Source of the DNA: Microbacterium halophytorum
GTDB taxonomy: Bacteria > Actinomycetota > Actinomycetes > Actinomycetales > Microbacteriaceae
Length of the DNA stretch: 64,000 nt
Assembly: GCF_002970975.1 (NCBI RefSeq)
Contig: NZ_PNFA01000005.1
Coordinates: 62,001 to 126,000, forward strand
Direction: 5' to 3'
The translations under genes were made by a program, and so were the position numbers. Of this stretch, positions 35,524 to 44,046 are shown in pieces (the first letter of the stretch is position 1; each line of letters starts with the position of its first letter). The notes below the pieces were generated by a model. That model saw only the letters and a program-made list of their open reading frames with translations, ran no database searches and was not told the origin of the DNA.

Positions 35524-36413
35524 CGAGTGCGCTCCTTGGTGAGGTCGCGGCGCGAGGCGCGGAAGATGAACAGCGTGACGATGAGGCAGATGATCGTAAG
35601 CAGCATCGCCAGCGTGGATCCGTAGCCGTACTCGCCGTACGTGAAGGCGTGGTCGAAGACGGAGATCGTGAGCGGGCTGGTCGACGTTCCCGGCCCGCCG
35701 CCCGTGAGCGCCATGATGCTGTCGAACACTTTGAGCGTGCCGTTGATCGAGAAGATGAGCGACGAGACCAGCACGGGCAGCGACAGCGGCAGGATGATGT
35801 GCTGCACGAGCCGCCATCCGCTCGCCCCGTCCATCCGGGCCGATTCGAGGACGTCCTCCGGGATGTCGACGAGCCCCGCGTAGAGCAGCACGCCGTAGAA
35901 GCCCATCGAGCGCCAGATGTCCATGATCGCGATCACGACGAAGGCGCTGCCGCCGTCACCGAACCAGTCGACGGGAACACCGCCGAAGCCGGCGAGCACC
36001 GAGTTGACCACGCCGTCCGTCGGCGCGATCGCGAACAGCTGCTGGAAGAGCAGCGCGACGGCCACCGTCGGCATCACGATCGGGAAGAACACCAGCGTGC
36101 GCACGATTCCCGACGCGCGGCTGAGGCCGAACACGTACAGCAGCGACAGCAGGTAGCCGACCACGACTTGGCCGATCGTCACGACGACGGCGTACTTGAG
36201 CGTGAACAGCAGTGCCTGGTGCGCCTCGGCGTCGCCGATGAGCCGAACGAAGTTGTCGACTCCGACGAACTGGAATCCGCTGATCGCGTTGCCCTCGAAC
36301 AGGGTGTAGCCGAGCGACCACACCACGGGCAGCAGCATGACGACGGAGTAGATGATCAGCGCGGGTGCCAGCAGCGTGAAGGCGGCGCGACGGTCTCCGA
36401 GAACGTTCTTCAT
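35520..36413 (-). CDS. Carbohydrate ABC transporter permease (MalF-like)
   Basis: 297 residues with six membrane helices beginning at LLAPALIIYSVVMLLPVVWS. The EAA loop is EDVLESARMDGASGWRLVQH. It follows the binding-protein gene by 58 bases and overlaps the MalG-like gene. Likely substrate is a rhamnose-containing oligosaccharide or glycoside, from the neighbouring GH78 enzyme. Confidence 0.92.
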   Translation of the reverse strand: MKNVLGDRRAAFTLLAPALIIYSVVMLLPVVWSLGYTLFEGNAISGFQFVGVDNFVRLIGDAEAHQALLFTLKYAVVVTIGQVVVGYLLSLLYVFGLSRASGIVRTLVFFPIVMPTVAVALLFQQLFAIAPTDGVVNSVLAGFGGVPVDWFGDGGSAFVVIAIMDIWRSMGFYGVLLYAGLVDIPEDVLESARMDGASGWRLVQHIILPLSLPVLVSSLIFSINGTLKVFDSIMALTGGGPGTSTSPLTISVFDHAFTYGEYGYGSTLAMLLTIICLIVTLFIFRASRRDLTKERTR

Positions 36414-36471
36414 AGGGGTGTCTCCTGCGGGCGCGGGCGGCGACGACCCTGCGTCGCCGCCCGCGGACGGG

Positions 36472-37761
36472 TCACTGGTCGCCTTGGACCTTCTGCATGA
36501 ACTCCTCGGCGGAGATGCTTCCGGTCACGAGCGGGGCCGCGTTGCGCTGTGCGGTCGTCGTCGCCTCGGCCGAGAGGAGTGCCTCGAACCAGAGCACGGT
36601 CGTCTCCGTGTTCGCGACCTGGTCCTGCACCATGGCGGTCAGCTCGGGGATGTCCTCGACCTCGTCGTTCAGAGCGAATCCGGACACCCGGTTCTCCTGC
36701 GCGAGCGCCGTGGCCCCGTAGTTCTCGACGATGCACTCGAGCCACGGCGTCGTGTCGTCGTTGACCAGGTTCGCGTTCATCGTGAGCGGCAGCCCGACGT
36801 TGGCGGCGAGCTGGGTGCGGTCGCCCGCACCGCCCTCGACAGCAGGGAACGGCATGAAGCCGACGTTCTCGGTGCCGATCTGATTCATCTCGGGGTCGTT
36901 GAGCCCGCTGAGGAACCAGCTGCCCATGTAGAACATCGCGGCGGACCCGTTCAGGAACTGGTTCTCGCTCGTCGCCATGTCGATGGATCCGACGCCTTCG
37001 CCGAACCACCCCTCCGCGCCGAGGTCGGCGATCGCCTGCGCCGCGGCGACGTACTCCGGATCGGTCAGGCTCGCCTCGCCGTCGGCCACCTTCTGCAGGG
37101 CGTCGGGGCCGAGATCACGGAAGATGTAGCCCGAGATGAGGCGCGTCAGAGGCCAGCCCTGCTCGCCGCTCGCCGAGAACGGCTGCACGCCGGCGTCGCT
37201 GAGGGCGCCCGCCGCCGAGACCAGGTCGTCGAAGGTCTCCGGCTCATCGATGCCGTTGTCGGCGAAGATCTGCTTGTTGTACCAGATGCCCTCGACGTTG
37301 TACTCGAACGGAAGAGCGCGGAACCCGCCGTAGAGCGATTCGATGGTCGACACTGCGGCCGGCTCGATCTGGTCCGCGATCCCGAGGTCGCCGAGGACCT
37401 CGGAGAAGTCGGCGATGTGTCCCGCGTCGGCGAGCTCCGCCGTCAGCGACGGCGCGTTGCCGGCGGAGAACAGCACGGGCAGCGCGCCCTGGCCCGCGAG
37501 CAGCTGGAGCTGCTGGTCGAGGTTCGTCTGCGGCGTCGTCTCGATCTCGAGCGGCATCGCCTCGGCTTCGGCCGAGCACGCCCCCGCAGCGAGGGTCTCG
37601 AGAACAGCGGGCACTTCCGTGTTCTCTACGTTGACGAGAACGCTGAAGGCGTCGGCGCTGGCGCTTCCTCCTCCGCCCCCGCAGGCGGCGAGCGCGAGCA
37701 CGGATGCCCCAGCCGCGGTCGCCACTGTCGTTCGGGTGATGGTCTTCCTGGTGAGCTTCAT
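36472..37761 (-). CDS. Sugar-binding lipoprotein of a CUT1 ABC importer
   Basis: 429 residues. Signal peptide with lipobox ALAACG (Cys at about 28), then a family-1 solute-binding fold: ALPFEYNVEGIWYNKQIFAD is the typical ligand-side stretch and NGSAAMFYMGSWFLSGLND another. It delivers the sugar to the two permeases downstream. GAGGAGG lies five bases before ATG 37761; an in-frame ATG at 37812 falls inside the operator and is not used. First gene of the operon. Confidence 0.93.
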   Translation of the reverse strand: MKLTRKTITRTTVATAAGASVLALAACGGGGGSASADAFSVLVNVENTEVPAVLETLAAGACSAEAEAMPLEIETTPQTNLDQQLQLLAGQGALPVLFSAGNAPSLTAELADAGHIADFSEVLGDLGIADQIEPAAVSTIESLYGGFRALPFEYNVEGIWYNKQIFADNGIDEPETFDDLVSAAGALSDAGVQPFSASGEQGWPLTRLISGYIFRDLGPDALQKVADGEASLTDPEYVAAAQAIADLGAEGWFGEGVGSIDMATSENQFLNGSAAMFYMGSWFLSGLNDPEMNQIGTENVGFMPFPAVEGGAGDRTQLAANVGLPLTMNANLVNDDTTPWLECIVENYGATALAQENRVSGFALNDEVEDIPELTAMVQDQVANTETTVLWFEALLSAEATTTAQRNAAPLVTGSISAEEFMQKVQGDQ

Positions 37762-37797
37762 GAATCCTCCTCGATTCGCGGTCACATTCCACACGGA

Positions 37798-37834
37798 TTT
37801 GAAGCGCTTCAAAGCTACACTTGAACCGCTTCAA
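37798..37834. promoter_or_regulatory. Two LacI-type operators in the divergent promoter region
   Basis: TTTGAAGCGCTTCAAA (37798-37813) is a perfect palindrome with the central CG of LacI/GalR sites; TTGAACCGCTTCAA (37821-37834) is a near match. Their centres are 22 bp apart, two helical turns, on the same face. A TACACT -10 box (37816-37821) for the regulator gene lies between them, so bound repressor should block both directions. Confidence 0.85.
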
Positions 37835-37874
37835 TTGCAAGAGTCCGCAGAACTGCGGCAAGAATGGGATCGCT

Positions 37875-38897
37875 ATGTCACTCACACCCGCGGTCGGACG
37901 AGGACGTCCGGCGATGAAAGACGTCGCCCTCCGTGCCGGGGTGTCCCTCGGCACCGTCTCGAACGTGCTCAACAACCCGACCGTCGTCAGCACGGCCACG
38001 CGCGAGCGAGTCGAGCGGGCGATCGCCGAGCTCGGGTTCGTCCGGAACAACGCGGCTCGCCTGCTGGCGGCCGGGCGCAGCGACACGATCGGATTCGTCG
38101 TGGTCGACCTCGGCAACTCGCTGTTCCTCGATATCGAGCGCGGCATCGAGGCCGGGCTCGACGAACAGGGGAAGCGCCTCATCCTCGCGAACAGCGACGT
38201 CGACTTCGACAAGCAGAAGGCACACCTGGAGCTCTTCGAGGAAGCACAGCTCGGCGGCGTGGTCCTCGCCCCGCTCGACGGACCGCTCGACGCGGCCGTC
38301 GCTGCGCGCGAGCACGGCATGCCCCTCGTGCTCGTGAACTGGCCGGGCGACGGCAACAGCTGCGGGGTGCAGGCAGACGACGAGCACGGCGGCTATATCG
38401 CCGCGCAGCACCTCATCGCCCAGGGGCGCACCCGGCTCATGTTCTCCGGCGGCCCGTTCTCGCTCTCAGCGGTCGCGAGCCGTCTCCGCGGGGCCGAGCG
38501 CGCGGTGGCCGAAGCACCGGGCGTGTCGCTCGAGATCATCGAGACCGAGCGCATCACGGTGCGCGGAGGCACGGCTCTCGGCGACGAGCTCGCCGCGAGG
38601 AGCCCGCGCAACCGACCGGATGGCCTCGTCGCCGCCGCCGACGCCCTCGCCTCCGGCGCCATACACTCCCTCCTCGTCGCCGGGATCCGCGTCCCGGAGG
38701 ACATCGCCGTCGTGGGCCACGACAACAACCACTTCGCGCATGACACTGCTGTGCCGATCACGTCCGTCGCCCAGCCGGGCCACGACATGGGCCTCACGGC
38801 CGCGGCGCTCCTGCTCGAGGAGATCCTCACCCCAGAGGAGCACACGCACCGCACAGTGACGATGCAGCCGTCCCTCGTCGTGCGTTCCTCGAGCTGA
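37875..38897 (+). CDS. LacI-family transcriptional regulator of the rhamnoside operon
   Basis: 340 residues. Helix-turn-helix and hinge at about 12-65 (MKDVALRAGVSLGTVSNVLN, then NNAARLLAAGRS), followed by a sugar-binding periplasmic-type domain (GFVVVDLGNSLFLDIERGIE, DEHGGYIAAQHLIAQGRTRL, PEDIAVVGHDNNHFA). It is divergent from the transporter operon, and two operators lie between, so it likely represses both until a rhamnoside or derivative binds. Start ATG 37875; an upstream TTG at 37821 lies in an operator. Confidence 0.93.
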   Translation: MSLTPAVGRGRPAMKDVALRAGVSLGTVSNVLNNPTVVSTATRERVERAIAELGFVRNNAARLLAAGRSDTIGFVVVDLGNSLFLDIERGIEAGLDEQGKRLILANSDVDFDKQKAHLELFEEAQLGGVVLAPLDGPLDAAVAAREHGMPLVLVNWPGDGNSCGVQADDEHGGYIAAQHLIAQGRTRLMFSGGPFSLSAVASRLRGAERAVAEAPGVSLEIIETERITVRGGTALGDELAARSPRNRPDGLVAAADALASGAIHSLLVAGIRVPEDIAVVGHDNNHFAHDTAVPITSVAQPGHDMGLTAAALLLEEILTPEEHTHRTVTMQPSLVVRSSS

Positions 38898-38924
38898 CGG
38901 CTGGCCCTGCGCGGCACGCGGGGC

Positions 38925-40331
38925 TCACCGCGGGGCCCGGCGGGAGCGCTTCTCCGAACGGATCAGCACGACTGCGAGGACCGCGCCGGCGAGCGCGACC
39001 GCGGCGTTGAAGCCGAACGCCCACGCGAAGCCCGGAGTGCCGGCGATGCGGGTGACGATGATCGTCAGGATCGCGATGCCGACCGCGTTCGAGACGTACT
39101 GCGCCGATGTGAGCACGGCTCCCGCGGCGCCGCTGAGCTCGGCGGGCACGCCCGTGTTGCCGAGCACGAACACCGATGTGAAGACCATGCCGTGGCCGAG
39201 CCCGCTCACGAGGAGGCCAGGGAACATCCCGGCCCAGAACGATTCGACGCCGAGCATGGTCGCGAGCATCAGCAGACCCACCGCAGACATGCCGAAGCCG
39301 AGCAGCAGCACGCGCGGCGCCGACCACGACTTCAGCAGGCGCCCCGCCCAGAGGTTCCCGGCCGTGACGAGCACCGCCAGCGGCAGGAACGCGATGCCCG
39401 CAGCCAAGGGTGAGAGGTCGCGCTGGTCCTGCAGGAACAGCGTGATGACGAAGAACTCCGTGCCGACGCTCGACATGTACAGCGCCGCGGCGAGCGCGCC
39501 CCGCCGCACGTTCGCGAGCCGGCGGAGCGACCGCGCGACGAGCGGCGTCGCCGAACGCCGCTCGTTGACGAGAAAGGCGAGCAGGGCGACGAGGGCGATC
39601 GCCCCGACGGCGACGGGCACGACCCCGTCGTCGGCGGTCTCGCCGAGCAGAGTGAGGGCGGACACGACGAGCAGGATGGCCGCCGTGCCGAGCGCCGTCG
39701 AGGCAACGGGCATGCGGGCACCGGCCGTGCCTGCCCGGACGGTGTCGGTCATCCGGCGCGCGCCCCAGATGCAGGCGAGCACGATCGGGATGTTGACCAG
39801 GAAGATGAGGCGCCAGCTCACCTCGGTGAAGACGCCGCCGAAGACGACGCCCGCGGCGAGGCCCGAGGCGCCGACGGCGCCCCAGACGGAATAGGCGCGG
39901 GCCCTGGCGGGCTCGACCGGGAAGCCGGTCGACAGCAGCGCGAGGATCGCGGGCGACAGGAAGGCCGCGGCGACCCCTTGCAGGGCGCGCCCGGCGATCA
40001 CCATCCACTCGGCCCCGGCGGCGCCCGCGAGGATGCTGGCCGCGCCGAACACCCCGAGCCCCGCGACAAAGACCCTGCGGGCGCCGAGCCGGTCGACGAC
40101 AGCTCCCCCGAACAGCAGGAAGCCGGCGAAGGGCAGCGCGTAGGCCGTGACGAGCCACTGCAGCACGGCGGGTTCCATGCCCAGGTCCGCCCCGATGGTC
40201 GGCATCGCGACGTAGACGATCGAGAAGTCCATGGCGATGGCGAACTGGGCGAGCCCCAGCGTCGCGAGCGAGCGGCGCTGCGTCGTGTCCATCGCCGCGG
40301 ACGCTGCGGATGCCTGCTGTCCGGTGCTCAT
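38925..40331 (-). CDS. Multidrug-type MFS exporter (14-helix, EmrB/QacA-like)
   Basis: 468 residues, about 14 hydrophobic helices. LGLAQFAIAMDFSIVYVAMP holds the conserved D1 motif of DHA2 pumps, and FGGAVVDRLGARRVFVAGL motif A. Proton-driven drug or metabolite export is likely; substrate unknown. The ATG overlaps the end of no other gene; its promoter (TACCCT -10, six bases upstream) has a TTGAAC -35 20 bp away, a spacing used by MerR-type activators, and a merR gene lies divergent. Confidence 0.9.
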   Translation of the reverse strand: MSTGQQASAASAAMDTTQRRSLATLGLAQFAIAMDFSIVYVAMPTIGADLGMEPAVLQWLVTAYALPFAGFLLFGGAVVDRLGARRVFVAGLGVFGAASILAGAAGAEWMVIAGRALQGVAAAFLSPAILALLSTGFPVEPARARAYSVWGAVGASGLAAGVVFGGVFTEVSWRLIFLVNIPIVLACIWGARRMTDTVRAGTAGARMPVASTALGTAAILLVVSALTLLGETADDGVVPVAVGAIALVALLAFLVNERRSATPLVARSLRRLANVRRGALAAALYMSSVGTEFFVITLFLQDQRDLSPLAAGIAFLPLAVLVTAGNLWAGRLLKSWSAPRVLLLGFGMSAVGLLMLATMLGVESFWAGMFPGLLVSGLGHGMVFTSVFVLGNTGVPAELSGAAGAVLTSAQYVSNAVGIAILTIIVTRIAGTPGFAWAFGFNAAVALAGAVLAVVLIRSEKRSRRAPR

Positions 40332-40337
40332 GTCGCG

Positions 40338-40370
40338 AGGGTAGATCTTGACATCAGTGTGAAGTTCAAG
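40338..40370 (-). promoter_or_regulatory. MerR-type promoter/operator of the MFS exporter
   Basis: On the minus strand: -35 TTGAAC, a 20-base spacer, -10 TACCCT, then six bases to the ATG. An inverted repeat CTTGAC...GTTCAAG (plus-strand 40347-40370) fills the -35 and spacer. A 19-20 bp spacer is the hallmark of promoters that MerR regulators untwist to activate. Confidence 0.6.
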
Positions 40371-40453
40371 CCCGCTGCGGAGATCCGTCGGTGCGCGACC
40401 GAGTGGCTGTGATCATCGATGCCCCGGATCCGCGGCGCGGGTACGATCGGGGC

Positions 40454-40855
40454 ATGTCGTCGAAGCAGGCGGATACGACGCTCGCTGGCGGCGACGTGCT
40501 GTCCGTCGGGCGGCTCGCCGATGCCAGCGGCGTCAGCACGCGCTCCATCCGGTACTACGAGGAGCAGGGCCTGCTCGAATCCCGGCGCACGCAGGCGGGG
40601 CACCGCCGCTTCGCTCCCGAGACGATCGACAGGGTAATCCTGATCCAGCGCCTCTTCGCCGCGGGCCTGAGCAGCCGGGAGATCGAACCGGTGCTCCCCT
40701 GCATGGTCGACGAGAGCGCTCGCACCTCGCTGCTGGTCGACGTGCTGCGCGACCACCGGGAGCGGCTCGCGCAGGAGATCCGGAAGCAGCGTGAGACCGT
40801 GCGCGTCCTCGATGAGGTCATCGAAGAGTTCGACACGGTGCGGCACCGCCGCTGA
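40454..40855 (+). CDS. MerR-family transcriptional regulator
   Basis: 133 residues. Winged helix SVGRLADASGVSTRSIRYYE with QAGHRRFAPETIDRV, then a dimerisation coiled coil and short C-terminus (EEFDTVRHRR). It has a single Cys (LPCMVDE), so it is not a SoxR- or metal-type sensor with a Cys cluster. It likely activates the divergent exporter gene. Its own -10 TACGAT (40442-40447) is six bases before ATG 40454: leaderless. Confidence 0.9.
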   Translation: MSSKQADTTLAGGDVLSVGRLADASGVSTRSIRYYEEQGLLESRRTQAGHRRFAPETIDRVILIQRLFAAGLSSREIEPVLPCMVDESARTSLLVDVLRDHRERLAQEIRKQRETVRVLDEVIEEFDTVRHRR

Positions 40856-40864
40856 CCGCGAACA

Positions 40865-40896
40865 GCGGCGGCCCCGGATGATCCGGGCCGCCGCCG
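40865..40896. terminator. Bidirectional terminator between merR and a membrane protein gene
   Basis: GCGGCGGCCCCGGAT pairs with ATCCGGGCCGCCGCC almost completely. It lies between two convergent genes and is very like the hairpin at 31945-31994. Confidence 0.75.
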
Positions 40897-40915
40897 TGCG
40901 CGGGCGGGAGGGGAC

Positions 40916-42052
40916 TCAGGCGCGCACCGCCTCGCCCTCCTCCGCCCGGTGCAGCGCGTAGCCCCAGGTCGCGAGCCCGAGGAGCGGGCCCCACAGCCAG
41001 AACGGGAGCACGAGCGCGATCAGCAGCTCGATGGGTGCTGCGCCCTGCGCGATCCCCGCGACGAGCGAGTCGACCCCGCCGGCCGTGAACAGCACCGCGA
41101 CGATGGAGGCGGGCACGACCGCGAGCGCCACGGGCACCCGGCCGCCGCCGACGACGGGGACCCAGCGCGGGAACTGCGAGCCCCACGGCATGATGAGCCC
41201 GAGCGTGAGGATGCCACCCACGAGCATCGCTCCGGCGAGCATGAGGCCCGTGATCTGCACGGCGGCTCCGCCGGTGGCGAGCGCTTCTCCGCCGAAGAGC
41301 GGCCACGGCGTCAGCCAGCTCGCCCTGGCGATCACGTAGGGCGCCGCGCAGCAGGCGGCGAGGACCGTGATCGGGGTGCGCCGGCGCAGCACGAACCGGC
41401 CGAGCGCTCCCGAACCCCTGGCGACGGCGAGGGCGCCGCACAGCAGCCAGACGCCCGCGAACAGGATCCACATGACGCCCGCGGCCATCACGACGCCCAT
41501 CTCCGCGAGGCCTTGGAGCGCACGCGCGTAGAAGGCGCCGACGGGAGCGGGCCCTGCGATCGCCAGCGCGGCGAGCGCCGCGACGCCGAGGAGCACGAGG
41601 CCGCCGACGCGGGGCCGCCGGATCGCGAAGACGATCGCCGCGGCGACGAACGAGGGCGGAGCCGTCATCGCCAGCAGGTAACCCGCGAGGACGATGCCGT
41701 TGAAGCCCACCAGGCCGAGCGCGGTGACGGAGCCGCACACCAGCCCGACGGCGGCGAACGCACCTCCGGCGCGCGGGCGGGCGAAGAGGACGAAGAGTGC
41801 GGTGGCCACGGCCGCGGCCCCGAGGACGGCCTGGATGGCGGCCATGATCGCGGCGCTCGCTGCGCCATCCGGGAGCAGGCGCTGCAGCGCCACGGGCTGT
41901 GCGGCGTACGGGCCGAGGCCGGGCGCGACGAGCCAGACGAGCGCCGTGGCGAGCATGGCGACGCCGAGCGCGGCGCCCGCCCACACGAGGCCGCGGAAGC
42001 CGGCGCGTTCGGAACGGAGGACTGTGGGGGAGGCGGTGCCGATCGTGTTCAT
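40916..42052 (-). CDS. Polytopic membrane protein, probably a target of the adjacent two-component system
   Basis: 378 residues, very hydrophobic, with about ten membrane helices and no motif I can assign; an N-terminal cytoplasmic stretch MNTIGTASPTVLRSERAGFR precedes the first helix. Many NarL-type systems in Actinobacteria control a neighbouring uncharacterised membrane protein. The palindrome TCACCCGATCGGGTGA lies 59 bases upstream of its ATG, at the end of the response-regulator gene. Longer start options at 42088 lack a ribosome site. Confidence 0.7.
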   Translation of the reverse strand: MNTIGTASPTVLRSERAGFRGLVWAGAALGVAMLATALVWLVAPGLGPYAAQPVALQRLLPDGAASAAIMAAIQAVLGAAAVATALFVLFARPRAGGAFAAVGLVCGSVTALGLVGFNGIVLAGYLLAMTAPPSFVAAAIVFAIRRPRVGGLVLLGVAALAALAIAGPAPVGAFYARALQGLAEMGVVMAAGVMWILFAGVWLLCGALAVARGSGALGRFVLRRRTPITVLAACCAAPYVIARASWLTPWPLFGGEALATGGAAVQITGLMLAGAMLVGGILTLGLIMPWGSQFPRWVPVVGGGRVPVALAVVPASIVAVLFTAGGVDSLVAGIAQGAAPIELLIALVLPFWLWGPLLGLATWGYALHRAEEGEAVRA

Positions 42053-42110
42053 GCGGCAACGATCCCTCGCGCGCACGCCCCGCGGCATCGCCTCCGCGGG
42101 CGAGTGCCGG

Positions 42111-42126
42111 TCACCCGATCGGGTGA
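42111..42126. promoter_or_regulatory. Palindrome TCACCCGATCGGGTGA, candidate response-regulator site (1)
   Basis: A perfect 7-2-7 palindrome. Its first three bases are the stop codon of the response regulator (minus strand). The same half-sites recur at 44004-44019. Confidence 0.55.
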
Positions 42127-42791
42127 TCTTCCTCAGCCTCGCCGGGGCGGATCAGGCCGTTCTCGTAGGCCCAGATCACCACCTGTATCCGGTCGGGCAG
42201 CCCGAGGCGCGCGAGCACGGCACGCACGTGGGTCTTCACGGTGTTCTCGGTCAGGAACAGCCTCTCGCCGATGTCGGCGTTGGACGAGCCGCGTGCGAGC
42301 AGTGCGAAGACCTCGCGCTCGCGCGGAGACAGCGCCGCGAGCGCGTCGCCGTCCGGTTCGACGTGCCGCCGGACGTGGCGGAGCAGCGAGGCCGCCGCGC
42401 GCGGCGAGACGGCCGCGTCGCCGTCGGCGACGCGCACGATCGCGTCCGCGAGATCCGCGGGGCGCGTGTCCTTCGTGAGGAACCCGCTGGCGCCCGCGCG
42501 GATCGCGGCGAACACGTACTCGTCGAGGTCGAAGGTGGTGAGCACGAGCACCCGCGTCGCGGGGCTCGCCCTCAGCACCTCGCCGGTCGCCGAGATGCCG
42601 TCCATGCCCGGCATGCGCACATCCATCAGCACGAGATCGGTTCGATGCGCCCTGACATGCTCGACGGCGGCCGCCCCGTCGCCGACCCCGCCGACGACGC
42701 GGATCCGCGGGTCGGCGTCGAGCACCGTGACGAGCGCGTCTCGCAACAACTCCTGGTCGTCGGCGAGCAGCACGGACACCGGCGCGGTCAT
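42111..42791 (-). CDS. Response regulator, NarL/FixJ (LuxR-type) family
   Basis: 226 residues. Receiver domain with acidic pocket LLADDQE, phosphoacceptor Asp57 in LVLMDVRMPGMDG, and Lys in FLTKDTRP; C-terminal LuxR helix-turn-helix LSPREREVFALLARGSSNAD with TENTVKTHVRAVLARLGLPD. It is the partner of the histidine kinase whose stop it overlaps (ATGA). Its own targets are probably marked by the palindrome found at both ends of this unit. Upstream in-frame sequence beyond ATG 42791 is shadow. Confidence 0.95.
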   Translation of the reverse strand: MTAPVSVLLADDQELLRDALVTVLDADPRIRVVGGVGDGAAAVEHVRAHRTDLVLMDVRMPGMDGISATGEVLRASPATRVLVLTTFDLDEYVFAAIRAGASGFLTKDTRPADLADAIVRVADGDAAVSPRAAASLLRHVRRHVEPDGDALAALSPREREVFALLARGSSNADIGERLFLTENTVKTHVRAVLARLGLPDRIQVVIWAYENGLIRPGEAEEDHPIG

Positions 42792-43969
42792 GCCCGTGCC
42801 CCCGCGGGGAGCACGGCGCGGAGCCGCCACCCCGAGCCCCTCGCGATCTCCAGACTGCCGCCCGCTCGCTCGATCCGCTCGGTCATCGCGATCAGGCCCG
42901 TGCCGCCGTGCTCCGCGGCGGTCGGTGCGGCGCGGCCGCGCCCGCCGTCGTCCGCCACGACGACCTCCACGTCGTCCTCGCCCCAGGCGACGACCACGTC
43001 GATCCGGACAGGAGGTGCCACGTGCCGGATAGCGTTCGTCAGCGCCTCCTGCGCCATCCGGTACGCCGCCAGCTCCGCATCCGGCGCAATCGGCATCGCT
43101 CTCCCCCGCACCTCGAGCTCGATCACGTGCTCCGCGCTGCGCGCCCCTTCGACGAGTTCGGGGATCCTGGCGACATCCGGGACCGCCTCGCTCGATGCCG
43201 GGCGCGCGTCGAGCACGCCGATCATGCCGCGCAGCCCCTGCATCGCCGAGCGGCCCGTCTCCGCGACCTTCTCGAGCGCCTCGTCGGCGCCGGCGCCCCG
43301 CGCGAGGACGCGCGCCGCCTCCGCCTGAGCGATCATGACCGCGAGGGAGTGCGAGACGACGTCGTGCAGGTCGCGGCTGATGCGAGCCCGCTCGTCGGCG
43401 ACCGCGCGGCGCGTGCGCTCCTCGAGCCGCTCCGCCTCGGCGCTGCGCCGCGTGCGCGACAGGGCGCCGAGCGCCCATGCCGCGAGGATCCCTGCCACGA
43501 GCATGCCGGATTCGGCGAGCAGGAGAAGGGGGTCACGGACCCCGCCGCGGGTGGCATCGAGCGCGGTGATGACCACGGCGCCGGCGATCCCGACCGCGAG
43601 CGCACCTCGCGAGCGGAGGCGGTCGTCGTCCGCGGCCATCCGCCACACGAGCGGGAGATACGCCAGCCCCGATGGCATCATCGCCGCGCTGGACAGGCCG
43701 GGAATGTGTGTGATCGCCAGCGCGAGCATGAGGAGGGAACCGGCGACGAACGCGCCGGTGGGCAGCCACCGCGCGAGGACGTTCGCGGCGTGCAGAAGCG
43801 CGCAGAGCGAGATCACCCATGCGCTCAGCGCCGGCGAGATGCCCCGATCCGGCGTCTGGTCGAGCACGACCAGCGTCAGCGGCAGCGCCACGGCCGCTAT
43901 CAGGGCGGCGGCGACGAGCATCCCGATGCCGTCGAGCCGCGTCTCCGATCGCGCGCGCAGTGTGGCCAT
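42788..43969 (-). CDS. Sensor histidine kinase, NarL-type (HisKA_3)
   Basis: 393 residues. About five or six membrane helices (20-170) with very short loops, like the intramembrane-sensing kinases; then dimerisation helix ERARISRDLHDVVSHSLAVM with phosphoacceptor His202, and an ATPase domain with YRMAQEALTNAIRH (N box) and GGTGLIAMTERIERAGGSLE (G box). A membrane-embedded sensor without an extracellular domain suggests it detects envelope stress or lipid-directed agents, which is inference. Confidence 0.94.
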   Translation of the reverse strand: MATLRARSETRLDGIGMLVAAALIAAVALPLTLVVLDQTPDRGISPALSAWVISLCALLHAANVLARWLPTGAFVAGSLLMLALAITHIPGLSSAAMMPSGLAYLPLVWRMAADDDRLRSRGALAVGIAGAVVITALDATRGGVRDPLLLLAESGMLVAGILAAWALGALSRTRRSAEAERLEERTRRAVADERARISRDLHDVVSHSLAVMIAQAEAARVLARGAGADEALEKVAETGRSAMQGLRGMIGVLDARPASSEAVPDVARIPELVEGARSAEHVIELEVRGRAMPIAPDAELAAYRMAQEALTNAIRHVAPPVRIDVVVAWGEDDVEVVVADDGGRGRAAPTAAEHGGTGLIAMTERIERAGGSLEIARGSGWRLRAVLPAGARA

Positions 43970-44003
43970 GCCCCGAGTATTCCGCCACGGCGCTCCCGCC
44001 GCA

Positions 44004-44040
44004 TCACCCGCACGGGTGATCGCGCGCGTGCGGATATCCT
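44004..44040. promoter_or_regulatory. Palindrome TCACCCGCACGGGTGA, candidate response-regulator site (2), and -10 of the gene at 44047
   Basis: Perfect 7-2-7 palindrome at 44004-44019, with half-sites identical to those at 42111-42126 but a different centre. It lies 35 bases upstream of the kinase ATG and overlaps the -35 position of the opposite gene, whose -10 TATCCT is at 44035-44040, six bases before its ATG. Confidence 0.6.
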
Positions 44041-44046
44041 GTCGGG

